Shown piece after piece: positions 16,549 to 24,091 of a DNA stretch of 64,000 bases. The stretch is from assembly GCF_001557875.1 (NCBI RefSeq), contig NZ_LNRF01000001.1, forward strand, positions 1,116,001 to 1,180,000. The letters are read 5' to 3'. The translations under genes and the position numbers were made by a program. This DNA is from Vibrio splendidus (GTDB lineage Bacteria > Pseudomonadota > Gammaproteobacteria > Enterobacterales > Vibrionaceae). A model generated the notes under the pieces. It searched no databases, was not told where the DNA came from, and saw nothing but the letters and a program-made list of their open reading frames with translations. Each line of letters begins with the position of its first letter. Positions within the stretch are counted from its first letter, which is position 1.

Positions 16549-17472
16549 ATGACTTGTTTAATGAATCGTATCGCTAGTTCAGTAAAAACAGCGGCTCAAG
16601 TAGGTGTGCTTGGTAGTGTGTTAATGGCTGGTTCTGTGATGTCACTGAACGTGAATGCAGAAGACATCCTAACCAGTACACCTGTGACTTATGCCTTGGC
16701 GACAGAGCTAACCAAAGGCACAGACATTACCACCGAATATCTGCCACCAAAACGCTACGGCATTGACCGTCTGCCGAATTGGTTTGATACCAAGGGCGCA
16801 AGTAAAGTGTTTCAATCCGGGCAAAAGGCGACGGTAGCAGTCACGTTGTCATCCATCTGGCAAGCTGATCCTACATTTGTTTACGCAAGACAGGGGAATG
16901 TCCGTTTGGTTGAGGTGGATGCCGCTCAAGCCATTACACCGCGAGCACAAGGTGTTGCAGCGCTGACGTTATCCAATGGTGATGTGTCTAAATACGCATG
17001 GTTAAATCCAACCAACTTGACTCGTATGGCGGCGATTGTGGCTGACGACTTTAAGTTATTGTGGCCGACACAAGCTGAAACGATTGATAGCAACTTACAA
17101 CGTGTGATGTTGGATGTTCGTGAACTGATCAACAAGCAGCAAGCAGTATTGCTAGATAATGACGTAGATTCAGTATTGCTACTTTCAGAAAGCTTGGAAG
17201 ATTTCGCCTCTGGCAGCCAACTGTTTGTTGAAGATCGTATGTTCAAAGCTGAACTGGAATGGACAGACGAAGACAAATCCAAGCTTAAAGAGATGTTTTC
17301 GGAAGATGATGCTCTATGGTTAGTTACAGCGAAAAAGCCAAGCAACTTGATTAAATCATTGGTACCGAATGAGCGTATCTTAGTGGTGGATTCTGTTGAT
17401 CGTTGGGGTAGAGCTGGGATTAATGGAAAAGCACCGTTTGCCCGTTGGGAAGTGCAACCTTTCAAAGGTTAG
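16549..17472 (+). CDS. Second periplasmic binding protein of the iron ABC operon (FpvF-like)
   Basis: A 307-residue secreted protein with a long signal peptide (about 1-37, ending SLNVNA). It is a distant cluster A-I binding-protein relative: the positions where relatives have HxWLDP read YAWLNPTNL, and the other His ligands of the fold are not seen, so it probably does not hold a metal in the usual way. In Pseudomonas FpvF is a second binding protein that works with FpvC and interacts with pyoverdine; the same role is inferred here. It contains an Arg/Trp-rich end (DRWGRAGINGKAPFARWEV). It is the last gene of the operon and is followed by a strong terminator. Confidence 0.75.
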   Translation: MTCLMNRIASSVKTAAQVGVLGSVLMAGSVMSLNVNAEDILTSTPVTYALATELTKGTDITTEYLPPKRYGIDRLPNWFDTKGASKVFQSGQKATVAVTLSSIWQADPTFVYARQGNVRLVEVDAAQAITPRAQGVAALTLSNGDVSKYAWLNPTNLTRMAAIVADDFKLLWPTQAETIDSNLQRVMLDVRELINKQQAVLLDNDVDSVLLLSESLEDFASGSQLFVEDRMFKAELEWTDEDKSKLKEMFSEDDALWLVTAKKPSNLIKSLVPNERILVVDSVDRWGRAGINGKAPFARWEVQPFKG

Positions 17473-17520
17473 ATGGCTAAGATAAGTGAGCTAACAACCA
17501 GTTCGCTTAAAAATACGATC

Positions 17521-17553
17521 AAAAAAGCAGCCCAATTAGAGGCTGCTTTTTTT
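17521..17553. terminator. Bidirectional Rho-independent terminator
   Basis: AAAAAAGCAGCC and GGCTGCTTTTTTT form a 6-bp GC-rich stem extended by A:T pairs. It closes the iron operon and, in reverse, the DUF2986 gene. Confidence 0.88.
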
Positions 17554-17608
17554 GTTCTTGTCTGTTGGCTCTGAAAAGAGTGTTAGACAGAGGACTGCGA
17601 GTTTTAAC

Positions 17609-17818
17609 TTACTCTGCAGTTTTTGTCTCTTCAGCTTCAACAGTTGCTTCTACTGCACCTTCTGCTTGCTCTTGAGCCGCTTTAGCTTGTTCTTCAGCTT
17701 CCATTTTTGCACGGTCAGCTTTAGAAATGTAGCGAGGCTTGTTGCTACTATGCAGTTTAGAATTCGCCTGTTTCTGCTTCTTTTTTAGAATTTGATTAAT
17801 TTTTTTCTTACGGTTCAT
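17609..17818 (-). CDS. DUF2986 small basic protein
   Basis: A 69-residue protein. The first 40 residues are strongly basic (MNRKKKINQILKKKQKQ, then SNKPRYISKADRAKM), the last 30 acidic and Ala/Glu-rich. The N-terminal part is the DUF2986 signature, common in Vibrio and Shewanella. The basic head suggests binding to RNA or ribosomes, but no function is known. The acidic tail is low-complexity and may vary between strains. Confidence 0.82.
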   Translation of the reverse strand: MNRKKKINQILKKKQKQANSKLHSSNKPRYISKADRAKMEAEEQAKAAQEQAEGAVEATVEAEETKTAE

Positions 17819-17915
17819 TGCTGCATAGCCTTGTATTTAGTTTAGGCGGTGGAGGATAATCATTTTAGCTCTAGAACTCAATATTTACATGGTATTCAGC
17901 AAGGAAAATATCACT

Positions 17916-18431
17916 ATGCAGGCAGTCGAGACCGAACGTTTACGATTAAGAATGATCACGCCTCAAGATGCGGTGTTTATTCAACGATTATACAGCTCAG
18001 AAGATTTCCTGCGTTACATTGGTGATAAGGAAATCAGCGACACTGAAAAGGCTGTCGAATACATCGAAAACAACATTCTTAAGATGCACGAAGAGAAGGG
18101 TGTCTGCTTGTTGATGGTTGAAATCAAGGATTCTTCAACACCAATTGGTATCTGCGGACTAATAAAAAGAGACACCTTAGAGTCGCATGATATTGGCTAC
18201 GGGTTTGCTCCTGAGTTTTATGGTCAATGCTTTGCCCAAGAAGCCGCGGAGGCGATAATTGAACAAGCTAAGCAGAATGCTGATATCGATCATTTAGTTG
18301 CCATCACTACCTCTGATAACATTCGAAGTATCACACTACTGACTAAGTTAGGCTTTGTGTTCGAGCGAGTTGAAGATGTGATAAGCGAAAGCGTTAATCT
18401 CAACCTGTACGGTTTCTCATTAGGCAATTAA
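17916..18431 (+). CDS. GNAT family N-acetyltransferase (RimJ/RimL type)
   Basis: A 171-residue acetyltransferase. The start of the domain reads ETERLRLRMITPQDAVFI, typical of RimJ/RimL-like enzymes (PF13302), with strands up to CGLIKRDTLESHDIGYGF and the acetyl-CoA loop region near EFYGQCFAQEAAEAI, ending in the conserved RSITLLTKLGFVFE. It would transfer an acetyl group to an amine; the substrate is unknown. Start at 17916 is preferred over 17889 because AAGGA lies upstream. It is two bases from the next gene and may form an operon with it. Confidence 0.85.
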   Translation: MQAVETERLRLRMITPQDAVFIQRLYSSEDFLRYIGDKEISDTEKAVEYIENNILKMHEEKGVCLLMVEIKDSSTPIGICGLIKRDTLESHDIGYGFAPEFYGQCFAQEAAEAIIEQAKQNADIDHLVAITTSDNIRSITLLTKLGFVFERVEDVISESVNLNLYGFSLGN

Positions 18432-18433
18432 TC

Positions 18434-18829
18434 ATGTTTCAACATAACAATATTCTACAAGGCGAGCTCGCAACGGAGTACAAAACCGTTATTGCGATGG
18501 TGCACATCTACTGTAAAGATCACCACGGTGCAGTGCGTCAGAATGGCGCGTTATGTGAAGAGTGTGAGCAACTGTTACGCTATGCCGAAACGAGACTTGA
18601 CCGTTGCCCTTATGGTGAAGCCAAACCGACCTGCAATAAGTGTCCGATTCATTGCTATAAGCCCGATCCTAAAGAGCAGATGCGTTTAGTGATGCGCTAT
18701 GCTGGGCCAAGAATGTTACTCAAGCATCCGATTTTAGCGATCAGGCATCTGATTCATGAGAAACGGAAAGTACCCGAAAAGCCACTGCCGAATGTGTCGA
18801 ACCGTCATATCCGAATGAATAAGAAGTAA
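18434..18829 (+). CDS. YgbA-like nitrous oxide-stimulated promoter family protein
   Basis: A 131-residue cysteine-rich protein of PF11756. Cysteines lie at IYCKDHH, LCEECEQ, RCPYGE and TCNKCPIHCY, spaced like a metal or Fe-S site, followed by the KPDPKEQMRLVMRYAGPRMLL motif. Relatives (YgbA in enteric bacteria) are controlled by NsrR and induced by nitric oxide. It may protect or repair under nitrosative stress; the mechanism is not settled. I see no clear NsrR box upstream because the gene follows the acetyltransferase after two bases. Confidence 0.85.
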   Translation: MFQHNNILQGELATEYKTVIAMVHIYCKDHHGAVRQNGALCEECEQLLRYAETRLDRCPYGEAKPTCNKCPIHCYKPDPKEQMRLVMRYAGPRMLLKHPILAIRHLIHEKRKVPEKPLPNVSNRHIRMNKK

Positions 18830-18860
18830 GTGGCGTTTTAAAGTGGTTGCTGAAGAAACG

Positions 18861-18888
18861 AAAAAGGTCTGATTTCTCAGACCTTTTT
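18861..18888. terminator. Bidirectional terminator
   Basis: AAAAAGGTCTGA paired with TCAGACCTTTTT around TTTC; a 12-bp symmetrical stem between two convergent genes. Confidence 0.9.
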
Positions 18889-18932
18889 GATGTAGATACG
18901 CTGCTATCTCAGCTTGAATCTAGCCAAGTAGC

Positions 18933-20330
18933 CTATGCCGCTTGAGGCTCGTCGTAGGTCACTGTGAGGTTGTTGATCCAGCGTCGGCTTAGGTAACGAT
19001 GAGAACAAATTGCCAGTTTCACCACTTCTTCCACCAACATCAAACCATAGATGTATTTGAAATCCCATCCAGCGACAAACGCGCCGTAAACACATACTGG
19101 AATACCGACCATCCACATCGCGATGAAGTCCATACGCAGACAGAATGCATTATCGCCACCAGCGCGAATAATACCGTTGATGATCACCATGTTCAGCATA
19201 CGAATCACCACAGCAAAACACATTATGGTCATTGCAGGTGAAGCGAGCGGGTAGAGCGCATCTGTAGAAAGGTTCAGCCATGTTAGAACATGTTCTTTGC
19301 CCATAAATAGTAGCAATCCGACAACCGCGCCAAAGCCAACAACGGCTTTAATGAATGTCAGCCCCATACTCATTGCGTCATCAAACTCATCACGGCCTAA
19401 TGAATGACCAAGCAACACTGAACACGCTACCGAAATACCAAAGAAAATCGAGTAACACAGTGATTCAAACGGCGCGAGCATAGAGAACACGGCAAGTTCC
19501 GTTGTGCCCATGTGACCGAAGATCATTTGGTACGCCATAGTGCCCATTGCCCATAACACCGCGTTCATCGTTAGTGGCAAAGCAATACGGCGGTAAGACA
19601 ACCATAATGACGGACGATGTGGTGAGCTAGGCGTAGTTAACAACCAGTGTTTACGCGTGCGCATGTAGCCATACATCAAGCCAACTTGAATTGCGCGAGC
19701 GAGTGTCGTCGCCAATGCTGCACCTGCTACGCCCATAGCAGGAATACCAAAAGCACCTTTGATTAGAACGAAGTTAAGTGCAATGTTGAGTGCAATGGTC
19801 ACCGCGCCTAATAGTAGCGGTGTTACGGTGTCACCTGATGAGCGCATGCTTGCTTCTACCACTACGACAATGTGAGTCAGAAGTAGAACAGGGAAGCCAT
19901 ACCATAGGTAAGTCGCGCCAAGTTCAATCACGGTTTGATCGTTGGTTTGCAACATCATTAAAAACTGAGAACCAAGAGTGATGATTGCAGTAACAGGTAG
20001 CAGAACTTTTAAGCCAAACACCATCGCGATAGATGATACCGTTCGCGCGCTTTTTCGGTCATTCTTTCCCCAGTATTGAGCGACTAATGTTCCGTTTGCT
20101 GAGGCCAACCCTGCCATAATCATAATAGCAACGAAGTGCCATTTTGATGCAATTCCCACAGCCGCAGCTGCTTCCATACCATAGTCACTGACCATTAATA
20201 CGTCAGCAAGGGCAAGAATAGCGACGAGCGCACTTTGCAAAGCAACAGGCAAACCAAGTTTAACGATACGAGGTAAGATGCTCTCTGGCTTGTTATTCAT
20301 AGATGAGTTAGGGTTGATGTTAGTTGTCAT
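18933..20330 (-). CDS. MATE family efflux transporter (first of two)
   Basis: A 465-residue polytopic protein with about 12 transmembrane helices and the two MatE halves of the family. Start of the domain is RIVKLGLPVALQSALVAILALADVLMV (split in the helix), with conserved GxP and ADVLM motifs, and the C-terminus ends SRRWINNLTVTYDEPQAA. MATE pumps export drugs or metabolites using Na+ or H+. It is paired head-to-head with an AraC regulator 50 bp away. The whole arrangement recurs at 37620-39986 with a paralogous pump that also ends in a WINNL-DEPQ tail, so the two modules stem from a duplication. Confidence 0.9.
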   Translation of the reverse strand: MTTNINPNSSMNNKPESILPRIVKLGLPVALQSALVAILALADVLMVSDYGMEAAAAVGIASKWHFVAIMIMAGLASANGTLVAQYWGKNDRKSARTVSSIAMVFGLKVLLPVTAIITLGSQFLMMLQTNDQTVIELGATYLWYGFPVLLLTHIVVVVEASMRSSGDTVTPLLLGAVTIALNIALNFVLIKGAFGIPAMGVAGAALATTLARAIQVGLMYGYMRTRKHWLLTTPSSPHRPSLWLSYRRIALPLTMNAVLWAMGTMAYQMIFGHMGTTELAVFSMLAPFESLCYSIFFGISVACSVLLGHSLGRDEFDDAMSMGLTFIKAVVGFGAVVGLLLFMGKEHVLTWLNLSTDALYPLASPAMTIMCFAVVIRMLNMVIINGIIRAGGDNAFCLRMDFIAMWMVGIPVCVYGAFVAGWDFKYIYGLMLVEEVVKLAICSHRYLSRRWINNLTVTYDEPQAA

Positions 20331-20380
20331 AAGCTCTCCGATTTATGGCAGAACTATAGTGATTTGAGCGAAGTAACAAC

Positions 20381-21274
20381 ATGTTTAAAAAACAACAAAA
20401 CCTGTGCGAATCTGTCATTGATTCAATGAGACCAAAATCAACTTGGCATGATGATGTTTTTCTCGCTGAACAGTGCAAAGAACGTTTTTTGACCGTTGAA
20501 GATATTCCAGAGATGAAAAGCTTTGGTGTCTATATGGGCGGCATGGCGAAGCTATATGATGGCTACTGGGTTGAGCGCGAATCCGTTAATGTTCATACGT
20601 TGATTTTCACTATGGAAGGTGGCGGTATCCTAACAACCGAAACATCGGTCCAAGCGATTACGCCTTATACGCTCGTGGTTCTTCCTGCTGAAACCCCATT
20701 TCGTTTTGAACTCGATCCTCAATATAATTATTGGAAAATGGCGTGGATGCTAACGCCTGACACTAAGCAGTGGCAGCACATAGCAAGCTTAGGTCAGGGG
20801 ATTGTGCCTTTTGGAGAGTGTGAGCAGATCTGGTCATTAATGAACTTGGTTTACTTTGAGATAGGCGGTAGAGCCAGCTACCGTAAGTTACTCTTGAGTG
20901 AAATCATCCGAACATTGACGGGGTTTGAGCCTAAGTCGACCAGTACCACCGCACGTGTTCAAGCGCTCTATAACGAGATTGAAAGCAGTCTTCACCAGCC
21001 ATGGACAGTTGCAGGGATGGCTGAAAGAGTGTTCATCAGTGAAGAGCAACTGAATCGAGTCACCAAGACGCTATTTAGCCTGTCACCACGCAGCAAATTG
21101 ATTCAATTACGCATGGATAAAGCCACGAGTCTGCTGAAATATCAAGATTGGTCAGTTTCTATGATTGCTAATCGCTTGGGCTACAAAGATCCTTATAACT
21201 TTTCGCATCGTTTCAAAAAGCATTTCGGCTTGTCACCAAGTCAATATCGAAAGAGTCATCGGCTTTCCGGTTAG
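20381..21274 (+). CDS. AraC family regulator, divergent from the MATE gene
   Basis: A 297-residue protein. Residues about 30-160 form a cupin-like ligand domain (VHTLIFTMEGGGILTTE, LVVLPAETPFRFELDP); residues about 190-295 hold the two helix-turn-helix motifs of AraC (WTVAGMAERVFISEEQLNRV and SVSMIANRLGYKDPYNFSHRFKKHFGLSPSQYR). It probably controls the divergent MATE gene through the 50-bp intergenic space, and perhaps itself. A similar regulator is found with the second MATE gene (39138-39986). The inducer is unknown. Confidence 0.9.
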   Translation: MFKKQQNLCESVIDSMRPKSTWHDDVFLAEQCKERFLTVEDIPEMKSFGVYMGGMAKLYDGYWVERESVNVHTLIFTMEGGGILTTETSVQAITPYTLVVLPAETPFRFELDPQYNYWKMAWMLTPDTKQWQHIASLGQGIVPFGECEQIWSLMNLVYFEIGGRASYRKLLLSEIIRTLTGFEPKSTSTTARVQALYNEIESSLHQPWTVAGMAERVFISEEQLNRVTKTLFSLSPRSKLIQLRMDKATSLLKYQDWSVSMIANRLGYKDPYNFSHRFKKHFGLSPSQYRKSHRLSG

Positions 21275-21404
21275 CCTTGTTTATTTCCTCGATCAATTAC
21301 GCAAGATCAAACTTTGCAGTAATATTACCGTATTGAGCTATCTATCAATTTAGTATTTTTGGTCTATTCGATAGTATTGGAAATATCTCAGAAGACGACT
21401 GCTT

Positions 21405-21755
21405 ATGCAACATGAGGAATTAATGCAACAAATTATCAGCGAGACAAATGATTTAGATCTCCCGTCAAAGCTCATTTTAAACAACAAAGAGTTTCAATCA
21501 GGCACTAAAATCGTACGCAAACAGGGCTGTGGTTCGATTATAGGAACGCTTTCAGAGCCTCACCGTAAAGTACTTTTTTATCTTTACCAGAACAAAGGCC
21601 AAGTGGTGAGTAAGCAAATTTTGAAGCGTGTAGGTTGGGCCGGTAAAGCGGTGACATGTGCTTCTGTATTGGTTGCTATTTACGAGATCAGAAGAGTTCT
21701 TGACTGTCGTTGTATTCAAACAGTTTCCAACGAAGGGTATGTTATGGAGCAATAA
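21405..21755 (+). CDS. Stand-alone winged-helix protein (OmpR/ToxR-type DNA-binding domain), copy 1
   Basis: A 116-residue protein with a single Trans_reg_C-like winged helix: LSEPHRKVLFYLYQNKGQVVSKQILKRVGW, VTCASVLVAIYEIRRVL, wing SNEGYVMEQ. There is no receiver domain, no membrane segment and no other domain. It resembles the cytoplasmic DNA-binding part of ToxR/CadC proteins. A related gene lies 173 bp downstream. Start 21405 or 21423; the latter has GAGGAA very close upstream. It may regulate neighbouring genes, but no target is visible. Confidence 0.75.
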   Translation: MQHEELMQQIISETNDLDLPSKLILNNKEFQSGTKIVRKQGCGSIIGTLSEPHRKVLFYLYQNKGQVVSKQILKRVGWAGKAVTCASVLVAIYEIRRVLDCRCIQTVSNEGYVMEQ

Positions 21756-21928
21756 ATAATCCTCTATTTATATCCTGTTAATATGTTAATAATAAAAATT
21801 TAATCTCTTTACCGTACGAATTCCATTGATTATCGTCAAATCTAAAACGTCCACTTATAAGCGACGTTATATAAATACGAACAAATCTGACATTGTCGCT
21901 GGCTATATAGTAAGGGAATGATATAAAA

Positions 21929-22264
21929 ATGGACTCTTATCCTGTAATAGAAACGAACCATTCTGAAAATAACGTAGTACTTGAATTAAACGGTAAAATT
22001 GTTGAACTCAACACTAAACTTATTCGTAATGTTGAAAACGGCTATGTACTGGCTACCATGCCTTTAGCGTATCGAAAGATCATTCTATTTATGAATCGAC
22101 ATCGAGGTGAATTGTTCAGTGTTAGTCAATTAAAGAAGATTGGCTGGGAAAGTGAGAAAGTGACCAACTCATCTGTGATTGTTGCGATATCTGAAATAAG
22201 ATCGTTATTCGGAGATGGATTAATCATTACCATCACTGGTGAAGGTTACGTATTTCAACCTTAA
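21929..22264 (+). CDS. Stand-alone winged-helix protein, copy 2
   Basis: A 111-residue protein with the same layout as the gene before it: MPLAYRKIILFMNRHRGELFSVSQLKKIGW, VTNSSVIVAISEIRSLF, wing TGEGYVFQP. Aligning the two by eye gives roughly 35-40 percent identity over the winged helix, so they are tandem paralogues that have diverged. A good ribosome site (AAGGGA) precedes the ATG. No membrane anchor or sensor domain is present. It converges on the MFS gene, with a hairpin terminator between. Confidence 0.75.
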   Translation: MDSYPVIETNHSENNVVLELNGKIVELNTKLIRNVENGYVLATMPLAYRKIILFMNRHRGELFSVSQLKKIGWESEKVTNSSVIVAISEIRSLFGDGLIITITGEGYVFQP

Positions 22265-22327
22265 CTTTCTAAAATAATAGACGTTATTGTTATTTGTTAT
22301 CGATCTTTCTTACCGTTGGCATAAAAC

Positions 22328-22372
22328 AAAAAGGGCCCTTCGCTTAGACATGAAGTCTTAACTCAGAGCCCT
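22328..22372 (-). terminator. Compound hairpin terminator of the MFS gene
   Basis: On the minus strand AGGGCTCT and a downstream GGGCCCT pair around an inner stem TTAAGAC/GTCTAA, followed by TTTTTG. It lies just past the MFS stop codon and between convergent genes. Confidence 0.65.
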
Positions 22373-22405
22373 GATGACACGTCTCTTGTGTCTGTCTATT
22401 CGAGC

Positions 22406-23557
22406 TTACTCGCCTGCAATCTGTAGGTGTGAGCGCTTTAGACTAGCAATCAACATGTAGATCGTTGTAGCAAGTAGAGACGCGAACAGGTAAGTGAATA
22501 ATCCTGCTTGTGAATCCATAAAGCTGTCTGCAACGATTGGTCCGGCAACAGAACCGATGCTGTAGCAAAGTAGCATGATCTGAGTCACTGACACCAAGTA
22601 GCTTGGGTCAAGGTTTCGGCAACCCAAGTTAATTGCGATTGGGTATAGCGCAAATGTCGCCATGCCTAATACGAACAAGCTTATGCCTAGTACGTAGAAA
22701 TCGTGATTGATAGTCAGCACACCAATGCTTGCAACGCCTAGCAGGCAGAACAGAGCCATCAATAACACTTGTCCTACGTGGTGAGATAACCAAGTCACCA
22801 TCGGCTGAACAGCCATGCCACCCATGATAACCAAAGCCATCAAACCGCCAATGTCTTCGTGCGCAATGTTACGTTGAGCAAGTTCAACTGGCATCAAGCC
22901 GTAAATCGCACCTAGCGTTAATCCAGACACAATGCAGCCAATTAGAGCGCTGTGGCTTAATTTGCTGATCTGCTTTAAAGACAAAGATTGCGCATCGTGG
23001 ATCTGTGGTGGTGTTGCTTGTCCGTACATCAGAACAATGATCGCACCAAACAGAAGGGTGAACATTGCGATGAAAGGCACACCACCAGTAATACCTAGGT
23101 AACCGATACCAAGCTGACCAACTGCAGAACCACCGTACAGTGAGCACATGTAGATAGCGAGACGTTTTGCGCGTTGTGATTCGTCACCGCTCATTAGCCA
23201 AGACTCTACAATCACAAAGATACCTGCAACCGCTACACCAGCCACAAAGCGAGCTAATAGCCATACCGCTTGGTGTGGGATCAATGGCAATACAAGGATC
23301 GTTGCGATGAACACACTCAATGCGATGACGAAAGCGTCTTTGTGACCAACACGCGCAATGGCACGTTCAATCAATAATGTACCAGCCAGTAGACCTGCAT
23401 AGAATGCACTCGCCAACCAACTCGATAGATCTTTGTCTAAGCCATACTCAGACAGCATTAATGGTAATGAACTCATTAAGTAGCCTGAAGCGATCGCGTA
23501 AAAAGACAATGCAATAACAGGAACAGTTATGCGAGTTGTTGGTTGGATGTTGTCCAA
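22406..23557 (-). CDS. MFS transporter, YcaD-like
   Basis: A 383-residue major facilitator protein with 12 predicted helices. Seen: a first helix VPVIALSFYAIASGYLMSSLPLML, the motif-A-like loop RAIARVGHKDAF, and the ARFVAGVAVAGIFVIVESWL stretch, in which GIFVIVESWL is characteristic of the YcaD subfamily. Substrate unknown. It is a single-gene unit read away from the MITE-like element. Nothing in the region tells what it exports or imports. Confidence 0.85.
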   Translation of the reverse strand: MDNIQPTTRITVPVIALSFYAIASGYLMSSLPLMLSEYGLDKDLSSWLASAFYAGLLAGTLLIERAIARVGHKDAFVIALSVFIATILVLPLIPHQAVWLLARFVAGVAVAGIFVIVESWLMSGDESQRAKRLAIYMCSLYGGSAVGQLGIGYLGITGGVPFIAMFTLLFGAIIVLMYGQATPPQIHDAQSLSLKQISKLSHSALIGCIVSGLTLGAIYGLMPVELAQRNIAHEDIGGLMALVIMGGMAVQPMVTWLSHHVGQVLLMALFCLLGVASIGVLTINHDFYVLGISLFVLGMATFALYPIAINLGCRNLDPSYLVSVTQIMLLCYSIGSVAGPIVADSFMDSQAGLFTYLFASLLATTIYMLIASLKRSHLQIAGE

Positions 23558-24091
23558 TGCAGGAGCCTCTGATAGTAAAAGAAACGATGAATTTTCCGCG
23601 ACTATGGGGGAGAAACTGAATTGGGTAAAACGAATAAAAATGGTCGTTAAGATAAAAGAAATTTATCACCAATCTAAACTAAAATACCATTGCGATATTT
23701 AGGGCGTGTTGATCTTTTGAGCTGATTTTTGCAGCGAATTGCTGGGGATTTATACAAGGCAGAGGCTTTGATGTGTAGCTAGTCTACATGAGAAGCCGAT
23801 AACGCAGTAGAAATGACCAGCAAACGCTGCCCGAAGGGTTCGACTAAAAGCGCTTTACTCTTTGTTGAGGGAGATTTGCTTAGAATGACTAGGCTACTTC
23901 TCCCTCGCCGCGATTAAAACGCTTTTACTTCGAACAAAATTTCACCACGAAAGGTCAACACGCCCTAGCAATTTGGCGAGATTTTATGCGGTCAAAAAGT
24001 CGTTAAGCCGTTGTTCATTGGTGGTTTAATTTAGAAAAAGATCGCAAAGTGATTGTCGTTTTCTGATTTGGATTGAATGGGAGTTTAAGTG
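23558..24091. other. Intergenic region (534 bp) occupied by a MITE-like element
   Basis: Half of this gap is the structured element at 23700-23967. The bases on its two sides are ordinary AT-rich spacer, with the promoter of the MFS gene expected at 23560-23690. No coding frame is supported. Confidence 0.6.
23700..23967. mobile_element. MITE-like element with TA-flanked terminal inverted repeats
   Basis: About 268 bp bounded by TAGGGCGTGTTGATCTTT and the inverted AAAGGTCAACACGCCCTA, 18-bp terminal repeats with one mismatch. TA lies at both outer ends, which may be a target duplication as in IS630/Tc1-like elements. Nested inside is a second long inverted repeat (arm 23838-23852 with 23920-23935, GTTCGA...TAAAAGCG) and within that GAGGGAGA (23867-23874) facing TCTCCCTC (23899-23906). 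No transposase frame is present, so it is non-autonomous. I recall similar sequences scattered in Vibrio genomes. Confidence 0.7.

Noticed and set aside
16926..17465. A 179-codon minus-strand frame inside the second binding protein
   Set aside because: Ser/Asn/Leu-rich shadow with no family; the plus-strand gene has a signal peptide and operon context.
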